A program made the translations under genes and the position numbers. From Dromiciops gliroides (taxonomy: Eukaryota; Chordata; Mammalia; Microbiotheria; Microbiotheriidae), in NCBI RefSeq assembly GCF_019393635.1, contig NC_057864.1:478816117-478880116 (forward strand): 64,000 nt of DNA, written 5' to 3'. A model generated the notes under the pieces. It saw nothing but the letters and a program-made list of their open reading frames with translations. It had not been told where the DNA came from and made no database searches. This document shows, piece after piece, positions 23,346 to 34,199 of this stretch (position 1 is the stretch's first letter; each line of letters begins with the position of its first letter).

Positions 23346-23504
23346 TTTTTGTTTGTTTTTGTTTTTTTTGTGGGGTAATGGGGGTTAAGTGACTTGCCCA
23401 GGGTCACACAGCTAGTAAGTGTCAAGTGTCTGAGGCCAGATTTGAACTCAGGTACTCCTGAATCCAGGGCTGGTGCTTTATCCACTGCACCACCTAGCTC
23501 CCCC
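23346..23504 (-). mobile_element. Marsupial short-form SINE
   Basis: G/T-rich tail, GGTAATGGGGGTTAAGTG, and CACCTAGCTCCCCC head. TATATTCCCTT (23335-23345) and TATATTTCCTT (23505-23515) flank it. Confidence 0.9.
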
Positions 23505-23619
23505 TATATTTCCTTCTCATGTGATAAAACTTTGGTCTGATGAATAGTCATATAAAGCTTCTCCTGTTCCTAGCCAGAGACAGACTGAAGGAATTCATGG
23601 AATGGATGAGTTAGGAACA

Positions 23620-24115
23620 TAGAATTATAGACTCTCTGAGTTGGAAAGAATCTCCAAGGCCATCTAATCCAACCCATTCTTGTACTGGAATTGTCTTAAC
23701 ATTAAGACTCATCCAGTCTTTGTTTGAAGACCTCCAGTCACAGAGAACGCACTCCCATCTGAGGCAGCCCATCTTCTTTTGAGTATCTCTAATTGTTGGC
23801 AAGTTTGGGGTTATGTGCAGCCAAAATTTGTATTTTTGCAACTTTTATGCATTGCTCTCCTTTGCTGCAAACTTTGAGATGAGGCAAAATGTCTGGTCCC
23901 TCTTCTACAGGACAATCCTTCAAATACTTGAAGACATCTTGTATGTCTTCGATCACTTCCTCACCAGTCAAAACATCTAGAGTCCCTTCAACAGCCCTCG
24001 TCATGTTGCCTCAAAGCTCTCCACCATCTTAACTTCCCTTCTTAGGACTTGTTCCAGTTTACCCATTTCCTTTCTAAAATGTGATGCCCAGAACAAAACT
24101 GAGTAGAAATCCTAG
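23620..24115 (+). mobile_element. CR1/L3 LINE fragment
   Basis: GCCATCTAATCCAACCC, then GAAGACCTCCAG, ACAATCCTTCAAATACTTGAAG, and GATGCCCAGAACAAAACTG match the CR1/L3 3' region in order. This is an ancient element with no open frame. Confidence 0.65.
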
Positions 24116-24354
24116 GGAGTTTTGGGGGCAGTGTTACAGGGCCAGGGGAGGTGATTTCTAGGTAACTTGTGGAGTGCTTTGCAAACCTTAAAGTATTATA
24201 AAAATGTTAATTATTATTATTATAGATATTTTTTTAAAGACGCACCTGTGATTACATCTGTGTAGAGACTTCCTAGTAAGGAGTCTACAGTCTGCAATTT
24301 TTCCTTTTGAGAGCTGCCTGCCTGGGGCCCTGAGAAGTTAATCATTCCCCCTAT

Positions 24355-25335
24355 GTAGATGATCTTTCAGTCCATATCTATCAACATCTCAGCCCTGAGC
24401 CTCACACCAACATCTTATACTGCCATCTAGACATCCCCACATGGATGTCAGTCTGCCACCTCCAACCCAACATATCCAAGACAGAATTTAGTGTCTTTTC
24501 CACCAAATCTCCTCCTCCTTCAGCTTCTCCATGTCTTCCAGGTCCCTTGGTTCAAGGCTTTAGTGACATGTTTGACTCTTTCTTTATTCTCCTCCTCCTC
24601 CTTCCCTTTCTCTCCCTCTTCCTCCTCTTTCTCTTCCTCCTCCTCCTCCTTTTCCTCCTTCTCTCTCATTAGAATGCAAGCTCCTTGAGGGCAGGGATTA
24701 TTTCATTTTTATACTTGTACTCCCAGTGACTGGCACACAGTTGGTATTTAATAAATGTTTGTTGGTTTATTGACAGAGCCTCGCCCCCCACGTGCCGTAA
24801 GTTGCCAAGCCTCATGGGTTTTTCTCTCTAAACATTTCCCACATGTGTTCCCTCATCTCCACTCCTATGATGATTACCCCCATTCAGGCCCTAGATGATG
24901 TCTGGTCTCTGGAAGGATTCCTTACCTGCCACCTTTCTCCCATCTGCCATTTACACAGCTGTCAGAGTCATCACCCCAATCCCTGGGCGTGCTCACTTCA
25001 CTTCCTTGCTCAGAAACCTCCAGGGACTCCCCATTATCAAGGGAATAAAAGAAATGCACCTCTACACCTGAGAGGGACATTTAGAGCCCTCCATGATCTG
25101 GCTTCAATTTGCTTTCCAGCTTTATTCCATACTACTCCCCTCCAATTATTCTGCTGATCTTGTGCCATTCTTCTCTCCTGTCCTTGCATATGCCATCTGG
25201 AAGAACTTTCAGCCATGTCTTCATCTCTTCTTTCCCTGGACCCCTCAGCTCAAAGGGATCCCTCCCTCTCACAATTTCTTAGACTGCATCCTTTCAGTTG
25301 CCCTGTGTACTTTTGTGGGACTTGCCTTGTGATTT
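24355..25335 (+). mobile_element. L2 LINE body with a pyrimidine-rich expansion and an L2 3' end
   Basis: 24355-24560 and 24800-25335 carry L2 segments: ACATATCCAAGACAGAATTTAG, CTCAGAAACCTCCAGGGACTCCC, TTTAGAGCCCTCCATGATCTGG, TGCATATGCCATCTGGAAG. 24585-24665 is a TCC/CTT-rich simple repeat. 24670-24775 is another L2 end (GAATGCAAGCTCCTTGAGGGC, TAATAAATGTTTG). More than one L2 copy is present. Confidence 0.65.
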
Positions 25336-25390
25336 TATTGATGTAGGGAACTCCTCATGAAGAAACCCCCTCCACCAATGCAGATTGGTA

Positions 25391-25625
25391 TCTATTGCTC
25401 TTCAGTCCTTTTAGTTGTGACCCCATTTGGGGTTTTCTTGGCAGAGACACTGGAGTTGTTTGCCATTTCCTTCCTCAGCTCATTTGACAGATGAGGAAAC
25501 TGAGGCAAACAGGGTGAAGTGACTTGTCCAGGATCACACAGCTAGTAAGTGTCTGAGGCTGGATTTGAGTTCAGGTCCTCCAGACTCCAGGGCCCAAGCT
25601 CTAACCATTGTACCACCATGCTGCC
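25391..25625 (-). mobile_element. Marsupial long-form SINE with target-site duplication
   Basis: CCCCATTTGGGGTTTTCTTGGC, CCATTTCCTTCCTCAG, AAGTGACTTGTCCAGG and a head ending CATGCTGCC. CAGATTGGTA (25381-25390) and CAGATTGGCA (25626-25635) flank it. Confidence 0.88.
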
Positions 25626-25844
25626 CAGATTGGCAAGTAGTATAAATTAATCGTTTTAGAGAATTGCTTAGGAGCAGAGAGAGGTTAAATGACTTGCCTA
25701 GAGTCCCGTAACCCATTTATGTCAGACTTTCTGACTTTGAGGCTGGCTGTATCCATTCTCTATGCCAAGGTGCTTCTCAAATACTTAATAAAATGCTAAT
25801 TTATGTTGTCTCTCCCCCCCCCCCATATCCCATTAGACTAGATA

Positions 25845-25965
25845 CTTCCTTAGGGCAGGACTGTCATCTTTTCCCTGTATTTGTATTCCACCTGACTAGT
25901 GTGTATCCCACAGCCCAATCACAGGGTGACCACTTAATGAGCATTTATGATTAAATGATTGTTGG
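25845..25965 (+). repeat. L2-type 3' end
   Basis: ACTTCCTTAGGGCAGGACTG, GTATTTGTATTCC, then CACTTAATGAGCATTTATG. An 11-C run lies just upstream, near 25807. Confidence 0.55.
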
Positions 25966-25999
25966 CTGAATGAAGAATGGACCGGCCTCGGATTCTCAT

Positions 26000-27650
26000 G
26001 TCAGGTTAGCTGGGTCTTCAGCTCCCCTTCTTTACCTCCGAAGTCTCCGTTAAGGACCCATCCTCTATTCTGTGCCTGCCCCCAGTGTGGACTGCTGGCA
26101 TTGTGATGCTTCTGGGAAAGGTGGAGAGGAACGGAATGTCCTGATTCTCTGATGATCTGTCTGTCTGCTGCCTTTTGGCGCCCTTGCACATCGGGACACA
26201 AATCAGTTCCCTCCCCAGAGCACAATGGTCCAGGAGTGGCTTCCAAATGATCCTCTATTCTCCTTATTCATTAGCCCACCCTTCTACTTTTCTTTTTTCC
26301 AGGTCTAGGGCTGTGCCAGTGAGTTTTCTGAAGGTAGCTGACATAAGGGTGGAGATGCAGAGAATGAAGCCTAATTATGGCCAGGTGGGTTTCTGGGAGG
26401 TGGGAGCAGCTTGCAGCCCCTTTGGAATGGGCACAGAGGGGGATGAAGGTGGGGGCTGGAAGGCTGCTGATTGACTGCTGGTTTCAATACCTGCCCATCT
26501 TTGACTGCATGTAGCTCATGTCTTTGCTTTCCCTTGGCTTGTGGAATGCCAAACAATTTCACTAATTGCCTTGACTAAGCAGCAGGTTGTGGCTTGACAT
26601 AATTACAATTTGTTCTGCCGGGGCTGGAGTCTCGCTTGAGGTCCTGAGCAAAAGGAGTTTGATGAGTCCCAGCTCAGCATAAAGCACACATTAGCATAGC
26701 AAATTGGGGCTCATTTGGCAGTGATTGGTGGCCTGGGAGCAGAGACCCAAGGTATTACCACTGAGTCATCAGCCTCCCATGGGAAAGGGAGGGCAGCAGG
26801 AGGCCAGGCAAAGGCTTGGGGAGACCAGCAATGTGCCCAGACACCTCAGCATGACCCCTGTCCCTAAGGACAATGGATGGAGAGTCCTTTGTTTACCTTT
26901 TTGTGTCTATGGTCCTAGTGCTAGAATGAGGAGGACAAAGAGCAACTCACTGAGCCTTTGAACTTCCCATTCTTGGAAGGTGGCAAAGCCAGACAGAGAG
27001 AAGGGAGCTACCCAAGAGAACAAAGTGGGTGTCAGGGAAAGTCTAGTCTTTCTCCAGTGCTTCATCCTATCTCACTGACCTCGGACCTTGTTTGAGACTC
27101 TCAAACATCATGGCAGCAGTGTTAGCCCATCAGCCCCTGCTGCACTGGGAAGGCTTTGAGTCAGGATGCATGGCTGTCAGCTGAGAATGAACCGAGTTAA
27201 GTCTGAAGATACTTATCTCCAGGATGAGGGTGTTTGTCCACAGCAACTCTAGTGTGCTAAGTTAGAGAGGACTTGGGATCTATGGCAGTGCAAGGGGTCC
27301 AATGCCTGGAGATAAACCTTTGATTCCATTGGTAAAGTTCCCAGATAAGGGAACTCCCTTCACCAGGGCAGGCTGGCACTTTCTCTGCAGTGAATGTAGT
27401 TTTAGATGAGGGATTCTTAACCTTTTTATATCATGGATCCTTTTAGCAGTTTAGCAAAGCCTCTGGACTGCTTCTCAGAATGTGTTTAAATGTATAAAAT
27501 AAAGTACATGGGTGTGTGTGTGACAAATGAAACCAATGGTTAGTGAAAATAAAGATGTAATTTCACCCCAATATCTTTCATAGACTCTCTGGAATCTATC
27601 CACAGACCCAAAGAGTGATCTATGACCCCCAGATTACAAAGCCCTGTCTT
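26000..27650. other. SINE-poor unique region
   Basis: Over 1.6 kb without a marsupial SINE, unusual for this window. The open frames (up to 99 codons) show no recognised domain. The part at 26545-26745 is listed separately as a possible conserved element. Confidence 0.5.
26545..26745. promoter_or_regulatory. Candidate conserved noncoding element
   Basis: Non-repetitive, AT-rich with clustered homeodomain-like cores: AACAATTTCACTAATTGCC, GACATAATTACAATTTG, ACACATTAGCATAGCAAATTG. No frame is coding. The inference rests on composition and lack of insertions. Confidence 0.3.
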
Positions 27651-27654
27651 AGAG

Positions 27655-27765
27655 AGTTGCCTAGAGCACTGGGAGATTATGTGACTTGCCCAGGGTCACA
27701 CAACTAATATGTGTCAGAGATAGGCCTTGAACATAATAAGTGCTTAATGAATGCTTATTGATGGA
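27655..27765 (-). repeat. MIR core plus L2-like end
   Basis: GTGACTTGCCCAGGGTCACAC is the reversed SINE core. ATAAGTGCTTAATGAATGC follows as a short L2-type plus-strand end. Confidence 0.45.
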
Positions 27766-28230
27766 TAGAATGATCGGACTACCCACATCCACTAATTCAA
27801 AGATCCTTGAAGTAGGATGTCGATGGGGAGCCTCTGGAGGTTGTTTGGGGTTCTGTTGTTCATGAAGGGTGACTGGCCTTCCAGGCAGAGCCAAGATAAG
27901 ACGGCAGTTCCAAACTTCCATGACCTCACCATGTGTCATTGCTCATTGGAGCTTGGAGACTTCACTATATAAAGTACATTCAGTCTTGACTTGATACAAG
28001 GTAGATACTTATGGGCTCTGGAGAACAGCGTGTTCTGGCATTAAAAAGGAACATCAGAGCATCCCTCCTTAGATCCCCACTGTGTTACACCCTTGGCATC
28101 CCAGCTCCTGCTCTGCTTCCAGGTTTGGAGGGACATTTGAAGCAAAGAATCAAGAATACCAGAGCTGGAAGGGGCCACAGAGACCATTCAGTCTGATCTG
28201 TGCTTGACCAAGACCCCACCTGTCTAACAT

Positions 28231-28408
28231 GAATGAATGAATGAATGGATGAATGGATGAGTGAATGAGTGAATGAGTAAGTGAGTGAATGAATGAATGG
28301 ATGGATGAGTGAATGAGTGAGTGAGTGAATGAATGAATGGATGGATGAGTGAATGAGTGAATGAGCGAGTGAGTGAATGAGTGAGTGAGTGAATGAATGG
28401 ATGAATGA
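28231..28408 (+). repeat. (TGAA/TGAG/TGGA)n tetranucleotide array with a 40-bp higher-order unit
   Basis: Variant TGAA, TGAG and TGGA units run through the stretch. 28281-28320 and 28321-28360 are identical 40-base blocks. The long IHSFTHS-type open frames on the minus strand are translations of this array and are not genes. Confidence 0.95.
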
Positions 28409-28629
28409 AAAAAGAAGTATTCATCCCTTCCCTCTAGGGGTACAAATACCAAAGTCAAGACGATCTAGACCTTTCCCTCAAGAAGCTTGCATTCCAATGG
28501 GGAATATAACACATATAGAGGAGTCATGTGCAGGGAGGAGCATTATGGTTCAGGAAGTCATGGGGATGGTGAATAAGATCAGAGGGGAGTAGATTGGCAT
28601 GCCCTTTCCAATAACAACAGTGGTGTTGA

Positions 28630-28955
28630 TTTGATTATGGCTTCTTGTTGTTTGTCCTTCATTCTCAAAGAGGACCCTGACATCCTGAGTGATATTATGA
28701 CTTGCAGTGAACTAGATTTAAGGGAGGGAGATCTGGGCAAGGTCACCAACCTCATTTTCTCCTCCAGAGTCTTCTGGGTCCAGTGGCAAGATATACATCA
28801 GGATGACTGGAGATGGCCCTGGATGTTTGAGGCAATTGGGGTTAAATGATTTGCCCAGGGTCCCACAGCTAGAAAGTGTCTGAGGTCAGATTTGAACTCA
28901 GGGCCTCCCACCGTCAGGGCCAGTGCTCTATTTGCTGCACCACCTAGCTGTTCCT
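28630..28955 (-). mobile_element. Composite SINE: short-form SINE body joined to a ~190-bp extra module
   Basis: 28818-28955 is the SINE core and head (GAGGCAATTGGGGTTAAATG to CACCTAGCTG). 28640-28817 is an extra module (GTCCTTCATTCTCAAAGAGG, GACTTGCAGTGAACTAG, GCAAGATATACATCAGGATG). The same junction recurs at 44463-44757, so the two parts move as one element. Confidence 0.75.
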
Positions 28956-29284
28956 TTGGATTATGGTATCAGAACTGAAAAAGGTATGGGAGCTGTCTCA
29001 GCAGGGAGGTGATGCAGAAGATCAGCAGGAAGTAGTATGCCCCACCTAGATATAATGACATTTACCAATTAGCAAATCAGTGGCACATGAGGCATTTACC
29101 AAGTAGGACGGGGGAGGGTGTTGGGGGCAATGTCTCTAACAACTGGTCTTCCATACAACAATGTAAGTGGAAAGAATTAATGAACAAAAGAGAGAGCCAA
29201 ATGCTATGTGATTATAAAGCCCAAACTTGGACCCAACGATGAAAAGACAAAATGCACCTTCCTCTCCTCCTCTTGGCTTTGTGA

Positions 29285-29520
29285 GAGACAGCACGGAGTA
29301 ATGTCGAGGGAGCTGTATAGGAGTCCATAAGACCTGAGTTTGAATCCCAACTCATGTACTTCCTAGCTATGTGACCCTGAACAAGTCACTGCCTCTCAGC
29401 CTCAGTTTCTCCATTTGTAAAGTTGGGGTAATAATAATACCTGTCTCACAAGACTGTGTGAGACTCAATTGAGATAAAACAGAAAGCATTTTTCAAACCT
29501 TCAAAGTCAATATAAACATC
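29285..29520 (+). repeat. MIR/Ther-type SINE
   Basis: ACCTGAGTTTGAATCCC, TAGCTATGTGACCCTG, CTCAGTTTCTCCATTTG, GTCTCACAAGACTGTG in order. Confidence 0.75.
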
Positions 29521-29648
29521 ATCATTGCCACCACCATTTGCAAACATGAGGGATGATGGGTGTGGAATATTGTAATAATATCGTACTCAGTGGATATGGT
29601 GGTTAGTTTTCCTGAATTAATTTTCCCCATCTCACTCATTATTTCTTT

Positions 29649-29816
29649 TCTTTTCTCTTTTTTTCTTTTTTCAATTTTTGGTGGGGCCATGAGGGTTAAG
29701 TGACTTGCCCAGGGTCACACAGCTAGTAAGTGTCAAGTGTCTGAGGCTGGATTTGAACTCAGGTTCTCCTGAATCCAGGCCCAGTGCTTTATCCACTGTG
29801 CTACTTAGCTGCCCCC
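29649..29816 (-). mobile_element. Marsupial short-form SINE, perfect 14-bp target-site duplication
   Basis: T/C-rich tail, GGCCATGAGGGTTAAGTG, head CTACTTAGCTGCCCC. CTCATTATTTCTTT is exact at 29635-29648 and 29817-29830. Confidence 0.92.
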
Positions 29817-29906
29817 CTCATTATTTCTTTATTACAAAGGATGGCTTTCTAGGGAGTATATATGTGAAAATGAGGGTGCTGGACAGACAAAAGATTCCCA
29901 ATAATG

Positions 29907-29943
29907 TTTTTTTGTTTGTTTGTTTGTTTGTTTGTTTGTTTTT
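29907..29943 (+). repeat. (TTTG)n microsatellite
   Basis: Eight TTTG-type units in a row. Confidence 0.9.
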
Positions 29944-30092
29944 AAATCAGGTGCTCATCTAGCTTTCTGGTGATGGGAGCTAAACTCTGTGCCTTTGTGA
30001 CTTTCATGCCATGTCCTGCCCTCGGGGGCCAAAGGGAAGAAAGCTAATCCCTCTTCCACATGACAAATGGCCTTCAAATACATAAGGAAAGG

Positions 30093-30350
30093 ACAGCTAG
30101 GTGGCGCCATAGTGCATAGAACAATGGGCCTGGAGTCGAGAAGACTTATCTTCATGAGTTCAAATCCATCCTCAGATACTTAGTAGCTGTGTGACCCTGG
30201 GCCAGACTCTTCGCCCTGCTTGCCTGTTTCCTCATCTGTAAATGGATTGGAGAAGGAAATGGCAAATGACTCCAGTATCTCGGCCAAGAAAACCCCAAGT
30301 GGGGCCATGAAGAGTTGGGCATGACCGAGAAATGACACCACATTAACAAC
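30093..30350 (+). mobile_element. Marsupial long-form SINE, full length
   Basis: Head ACAGCTAGGTGGCGCCATAG, B box GAGTTCAAATCC, core TAGCTGTGTGACCCTGG, module GGAGAAGGAAATGGCAAATG and AAGAAAACCCCAAGTGGGG. The variant ATAAGGAAA / ATGAGGAAA may be the target-site duplication. Confidence 0.9.
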
Positions 30351-30784
30351 AATATGAGGAAAATGGTCACATTCCAGTCCTTCCCACCCCAAGCCTTGTC
30401 TTCTCTGTTACCGGGGCTGTACCCTGGTTCCATGAGCGTGTCCATTGTAGCCCCTCCCCCTCCCCCACCTCTCCAAATCCCATCCTTCCCTCAAAGCCTG
30501 GTTTAAGCCTCCCCAGCCCTTGGTTTTCTCTCCCTCCCTTGGGCTCCTCCATCCCTCATGGCCCTCATCTCACAACAGAACAGTCCATCAGATGTCTTCT
30601 TCCATTGCGTTCTAATGGTTTTCTCCCTGAAAGGCCTGTTTTGTATCCCCCGTATAACTGTTAACTTGCGGAAGCCATGGATGTCTTCTCTGGTCTCCTT
30701 GTCTTCACTCCTTGAGGCAGGCTGAGCCCAGAGCCCTGGCGCACAAGAAGCCGTGAAGACTTGCTGAGAGACTGATTGATTAAG

Positions 30785-30900
30785 GGATTCTGTTCTGCGG
30801 CCTCCTGGGACAAGAAGCTTGGGCTGCTCCGCGGCGGTTTGGCCCGTTTGCATTCCCTTTCCTCACATTTGGATACAATAAGAGCCGCAGCCCCTTGCCA
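30785..30900. promoter_or_regulatory. Short CpG-bearing unique block
   Basis: CTGCTCCGCGGCGGTTTGG and AAGAGCCGCAGCCCC give several CpGs in DNA otherwise very poor in CpG. No TATA element, exon or CpG island of normal length is seen. Confidence 0.2.
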
Positions 30901-30949
30901 AGTCTTGTCCAGTCTACCTCTGCAATATCTCTCCCATCTTTCCCTTCCT

Positions 30950-31620
30950 CTCTAATCAATCAATCACTCAACAGGAATTAACTAAACATCATGTACTAGG
31001 CCCCATGCTAGGTCTGAGGCTATAAAGACCAAATAGGCAGATGGCTCTCTGGGAAGGCGGAGGAGAAGGCTCGTGGGGGATGTATGGGAGATGGGAAAAC
31101 AAACGATATTAATACAAATCTGTTAAGGGACAAAACAACAAAGCTATCGAAGGGTGAGAGGTGATTAGGACCCAGATTAGGGAGGGAGGGAGATTCAAGA
31201 GGATGGACACTGGTCAAAAAGAGTTTCTCTTCAGCATGGTCTGGTAGATCAATTCCCCAGGGTAGCCCACACCACAGGGCTGTACTATGAGTCTTGTCAG
31301 ACTATGCAGGACTCTGGAGGAGGAGGTGGGGGGAAGGTACTCCCTAGAATGTCTCACATTGTCTCAAGAGCAACCCCAAGTTGAAGTCAACAAGTATTTA
31401 AGTACCTACTATGTGCCAAGCACTGTGCTAAGTGCTAAGAATTCTTATGTCTTACCTCAGTAATTATTTCCTATTTATTCTGTATATGGCTTGTTTGTAC
31501 ATATTAGTTTGTTATCTCGCCCATTAGATTGTGAGCTCTTTTAGAGCTGAAATTGCTTATTGCCTCATTTTGTATTCACAGTGCTTAGTATAGCGACTGG
31601 CACATAGTAGGTGCTTAATA
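30950..31620. repeat. L2-type ends on both strands
   Basis: 30950-31030 and 31385-31445 are reversed L2 ends (TAAGTACCTACTATGTGCC, AAGCACTGTGCTAAG). 31490-31620 is a plus-strand end (GATTGTGAGCTCTTTTAGAG, CTGGCACATAGTAGGTGC). Confidence 0.65.
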
Positions 31621-31621
31621 A

Positions 31622-31865
31622 GTGGCTAGGTGGCACAGTGGATAAAAGCTGGGTCTGGAGTCAGGAAGACCCATCTTCTACACTTCAAATCCAGCCTCAC
31701 ATATTTACTAGCTGTGTGACCCTGGGCAAGTCACTTCACCCTGTTTGCCTCAATTTCTTCATCTGTAAAATGAGTTGGAGAAGGAAATGGCAGACCACGG
31801 CAGTATCTCTGCCGAGAAAACCCCCGTGGTGGGACACGACTAACAAATGACTGAACAACAACAAA
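31622..31865 (+). mobile_element. Marsupial long-form SINE inserted at an L2 end
   Basis: GGCTAGGTGGCACAGTGG, CTTCAAATCCAGCC, TAGCTGTGTGACCCTGG, GTTGGAGAAGGAAATGGCAG, GACTGAACAACAAC. Confidence 0.9.
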
Positions 31866-32519
31866 AACAGAAGTGTTTATCGACTGACTAAGAAAAGCAA
31901 AAGATTTCTCTGCTCTTAAGGCAGTGTTCTATTCCTTTCCAGTGGGAGTGGATGGGCTTACTCAGTGTTTTTATGTTTTTTGTGTCTGTTAATGGACTCT
32001 TGTGAATCTTCTGTGTCTTCTCTGAGGCAGAGCAAAGATTGACTCATACCTGGAAAACCCAAAACTAGCGGTCCCTACCCTCTAGAAGCTTACCTTCTGT
32101 TTGTGGAAATCTCATCACCTGTTAACATCAAACCACAGTATCGTGCCTCCAGATGTCTACACAGATCCTTGAAAAATGTTTGTTGACTTGAATGGACCCA
32201 GTTCTCAAAATATATGGGGTAGCCTCCCCCCCAATTTGTGAAGGGACCATGGCTCCCGCCCCAATTCAGCAGTTTCTGGGGCTTCTCCAGCCTCTGCCTC
32301 TTGCAATCTGGCTCTGTTTGCATAGGAGCTGCCAAATGTGGGAGCTGGCAAGAGTCTAGGTGCTTGATCTCAGCTTAAATATTGTTCTCAGTCAGTGAAG
32401 TGTGCCTTCTCCTAAGCGCCACCATTGACTCACCCCACTGAAGATGTGACCTTTGGGGTCTATACTGGCTAGCTCTTTGGAGCCAGCCACTGGCGGGGGT
32501 GGCAGGTAGTGCTCAGCTT

Positions 32520-32870
32520 TGGCTTTGGAGTCAGTCAGGGACCTGGACCTGGATGCTAATCCTGGCTCTGCTCCTTCCTGGCTACATGAATGTGGGCAGG
32601 TCCCTCAATCTCATCAGCTGTAAATATTAGAGGGTTGGACTTGACAATGCCAAAGCCCCTTTCCAGCTGTGACAAGCTGTGATTTATGACTTGCGTGGTG
32701 TGGTCCTCTGGAAGAATCTTAGCATCGCTCTCTCTGAGCCAATACCTATCACCATTGGAGCCAGGAAGGACCCTCGAATCCAGCTGGGGAAACTGAGGTC
32801 CATCAGGTGAGGTGACCTGCTTGAGAGCACACTGGTAGTAAGTGGCAAAACCATGTGTTACTGCCAGTCC
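32520..32870. repeat. MIR-type copies, plus then minus
   Basis: 32520-32700 reads plus (TTTGGAGTCAGTCAGG, CTGGCTCTGCTCCTTCC). 32755-32870 reads minus (GGGGAAACTGAGGTCCATCAG, GAGAGCACACTGGTAG). Confidence 0.5.
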
Positions 32871-33187
32871 TCTTTCTATTTCATCGTGCTGTGTTCTGAT
32901 GGGACTCATGAAGATTGTGGAATAAGGGATTTACGAAGATTGGACCTACAGGGATGGTCAGCCAGTTATCCATTCAGTCAACAAGCATCTATGCAGTGTT
33001 TACTGTGTGCCAAGCTTGGTAATAAGTGTTAGGGACACAAAGTAAGGCACCCCTTCCCCACCAAAAACAAAGAAAAGGCCTCCTGGTGGGATTTGAATTG
33101 AGTCTTGAAGGAAGCCAGGGCACTCATGTGGAGAGAGGAAAGTCAGACTTTGATGCCTTTTTGTGAAATTCATGTATCTCCTCCTCA

Positions 33188-33298
33188 AGGCAGAGCTCTC
33201 TCTCTGTCTCTGTCTCTGTCTCTTTTTCTCTCTCTCTCTCCCTTTCCTCCCCTCTCTCCCCCTTCCTTCCCTCCCTCCCTCTCTCTCTGTCTCTCTTA
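33188..33298 (+). repeat. (CT)n-type pyrimidine tract
   Basis: About 110 bases of C and T with scattered G, in CTCTCT, CTGTCT and CCCTTCCTT patterns. The open frames through it (LSLSLSL / RERERE) are low complexity. Confidence 0.9.
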
Positions 33299-33319
33299 TA
33301 AAAAAAAAAAACATGGAAG

Positions 33320-33660
33320 GAAAGATATGAGACATCCAGTCCAATTCCTGCATTTTTCTGATGAGAAATACGTGCTCCACAGAGGTTCAATGATTTAACC
33401 ATGGTCACATAGGTAGAAAAAAATATCATTGGTAGGATTTGAACCCAGGACCTTTGACTCCCAAACACTCATCTTTCCATTGAACCAGATCCAGAACTGG
33501 AAAGTCCATAAAATTCAACCCCCTCACCTTACATATAAAGAAACGGGGAGTCGTGAGGTCGAGGGATTTGTGCAGGGTAACAGGTAGTGAGTATCTGGGG
33601 CCGTACTTTGAACTAGGTCTTCTTGTATTACTTCCAGTGCCATTTCTACTCTAGCCCTCT
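33320..33660 (-). repeat. MIR-type fragments
   Basis: TTTTTCTGATGAGAAATACG, GGTCACATAGGTAG, GATTTGAACCCAGG, then a second degraded copy after 33510 (CCTTACATATAAAGAAACG). Confidence 0.5.
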
Positions 33661-34009
33661 TGGAGTCAGGAATATTTGGGTTCAGAGGTTGCCCGTGGCA
33701 CTTACTAGATGTATATCCCTGGACTGGCCACTTAAAATTTTCCTGTTTCAACCAGCTCCCTAGGTCTTGTTTACTACTCATAGATAGGTTTTGATATACA
33801 CTGGTGAAGGGTGTTTCCACCTTGAGATGTCTGCACCTGAAGACCTCACAACTCTTTCTTGTGTTTGTGGGTGAATGACCCTGATAAGTCTCTAGCCTCA
33901 CCAGACTGTTTAGTAGCATCCTCCCAAATTTTGCAAAAAAAAAAAATACATGCAGATTTAATTCCCACCATGGAATGAAAGAATTTTCTCTCAAAAGATA
34001 TATTTCAGG

Positions 34010-34177
34010 GGCAGCTAGGTGGCACAGTGGATAGAGCAATGGCCCTGGATTCAGGAGGACCTGAGTTCAAATCCGGCTTCAGACACTTGACATTTACTAG
34101 CCGTGCGACCCTGGGCAAGTCACTTAACCCCAATTGCCTCACTAAAAGACAACAACAACAACAAAACCAAAAAGAGC
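34010..34177 (+). mobile_element. Marsupial short-form SINE
   Basis: GGGGCAGCTAGGTGGCACAG head, GAGTTCAAATCCGG B box, core TGCGACCCTGGGC, tail of CAA repeats. TATTTCAGG flanks it at 34001-34009 and 34178-34186. Confidence 0.9.
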
Positions 34178-34199
34178 TATTTCAGGACTCAGAAGGCAA

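Noticed and set aside
26300..26345. Possible exon after CTTTTTTCCAG ending before GTAGCT
   Set aside because: The frames contain stops or lack any known homology, and the donor is poor.
28231..28408. CRISPR-like repeat array
   Set aside because: No unique spacers; it is simple tetranucleotide sequence in a mammalian genome.
28150..28458. 102-codon frame rich in His, Ser, Thr and Ile (IHSFTHS)
   Set aside because: Translation of the tetranucleotide array on the opposite strand.
33524..34039. 171-codon minus-strand open frame
   Set aside because: It begins in a SINE head and continues through degraded MIR; no protein features.
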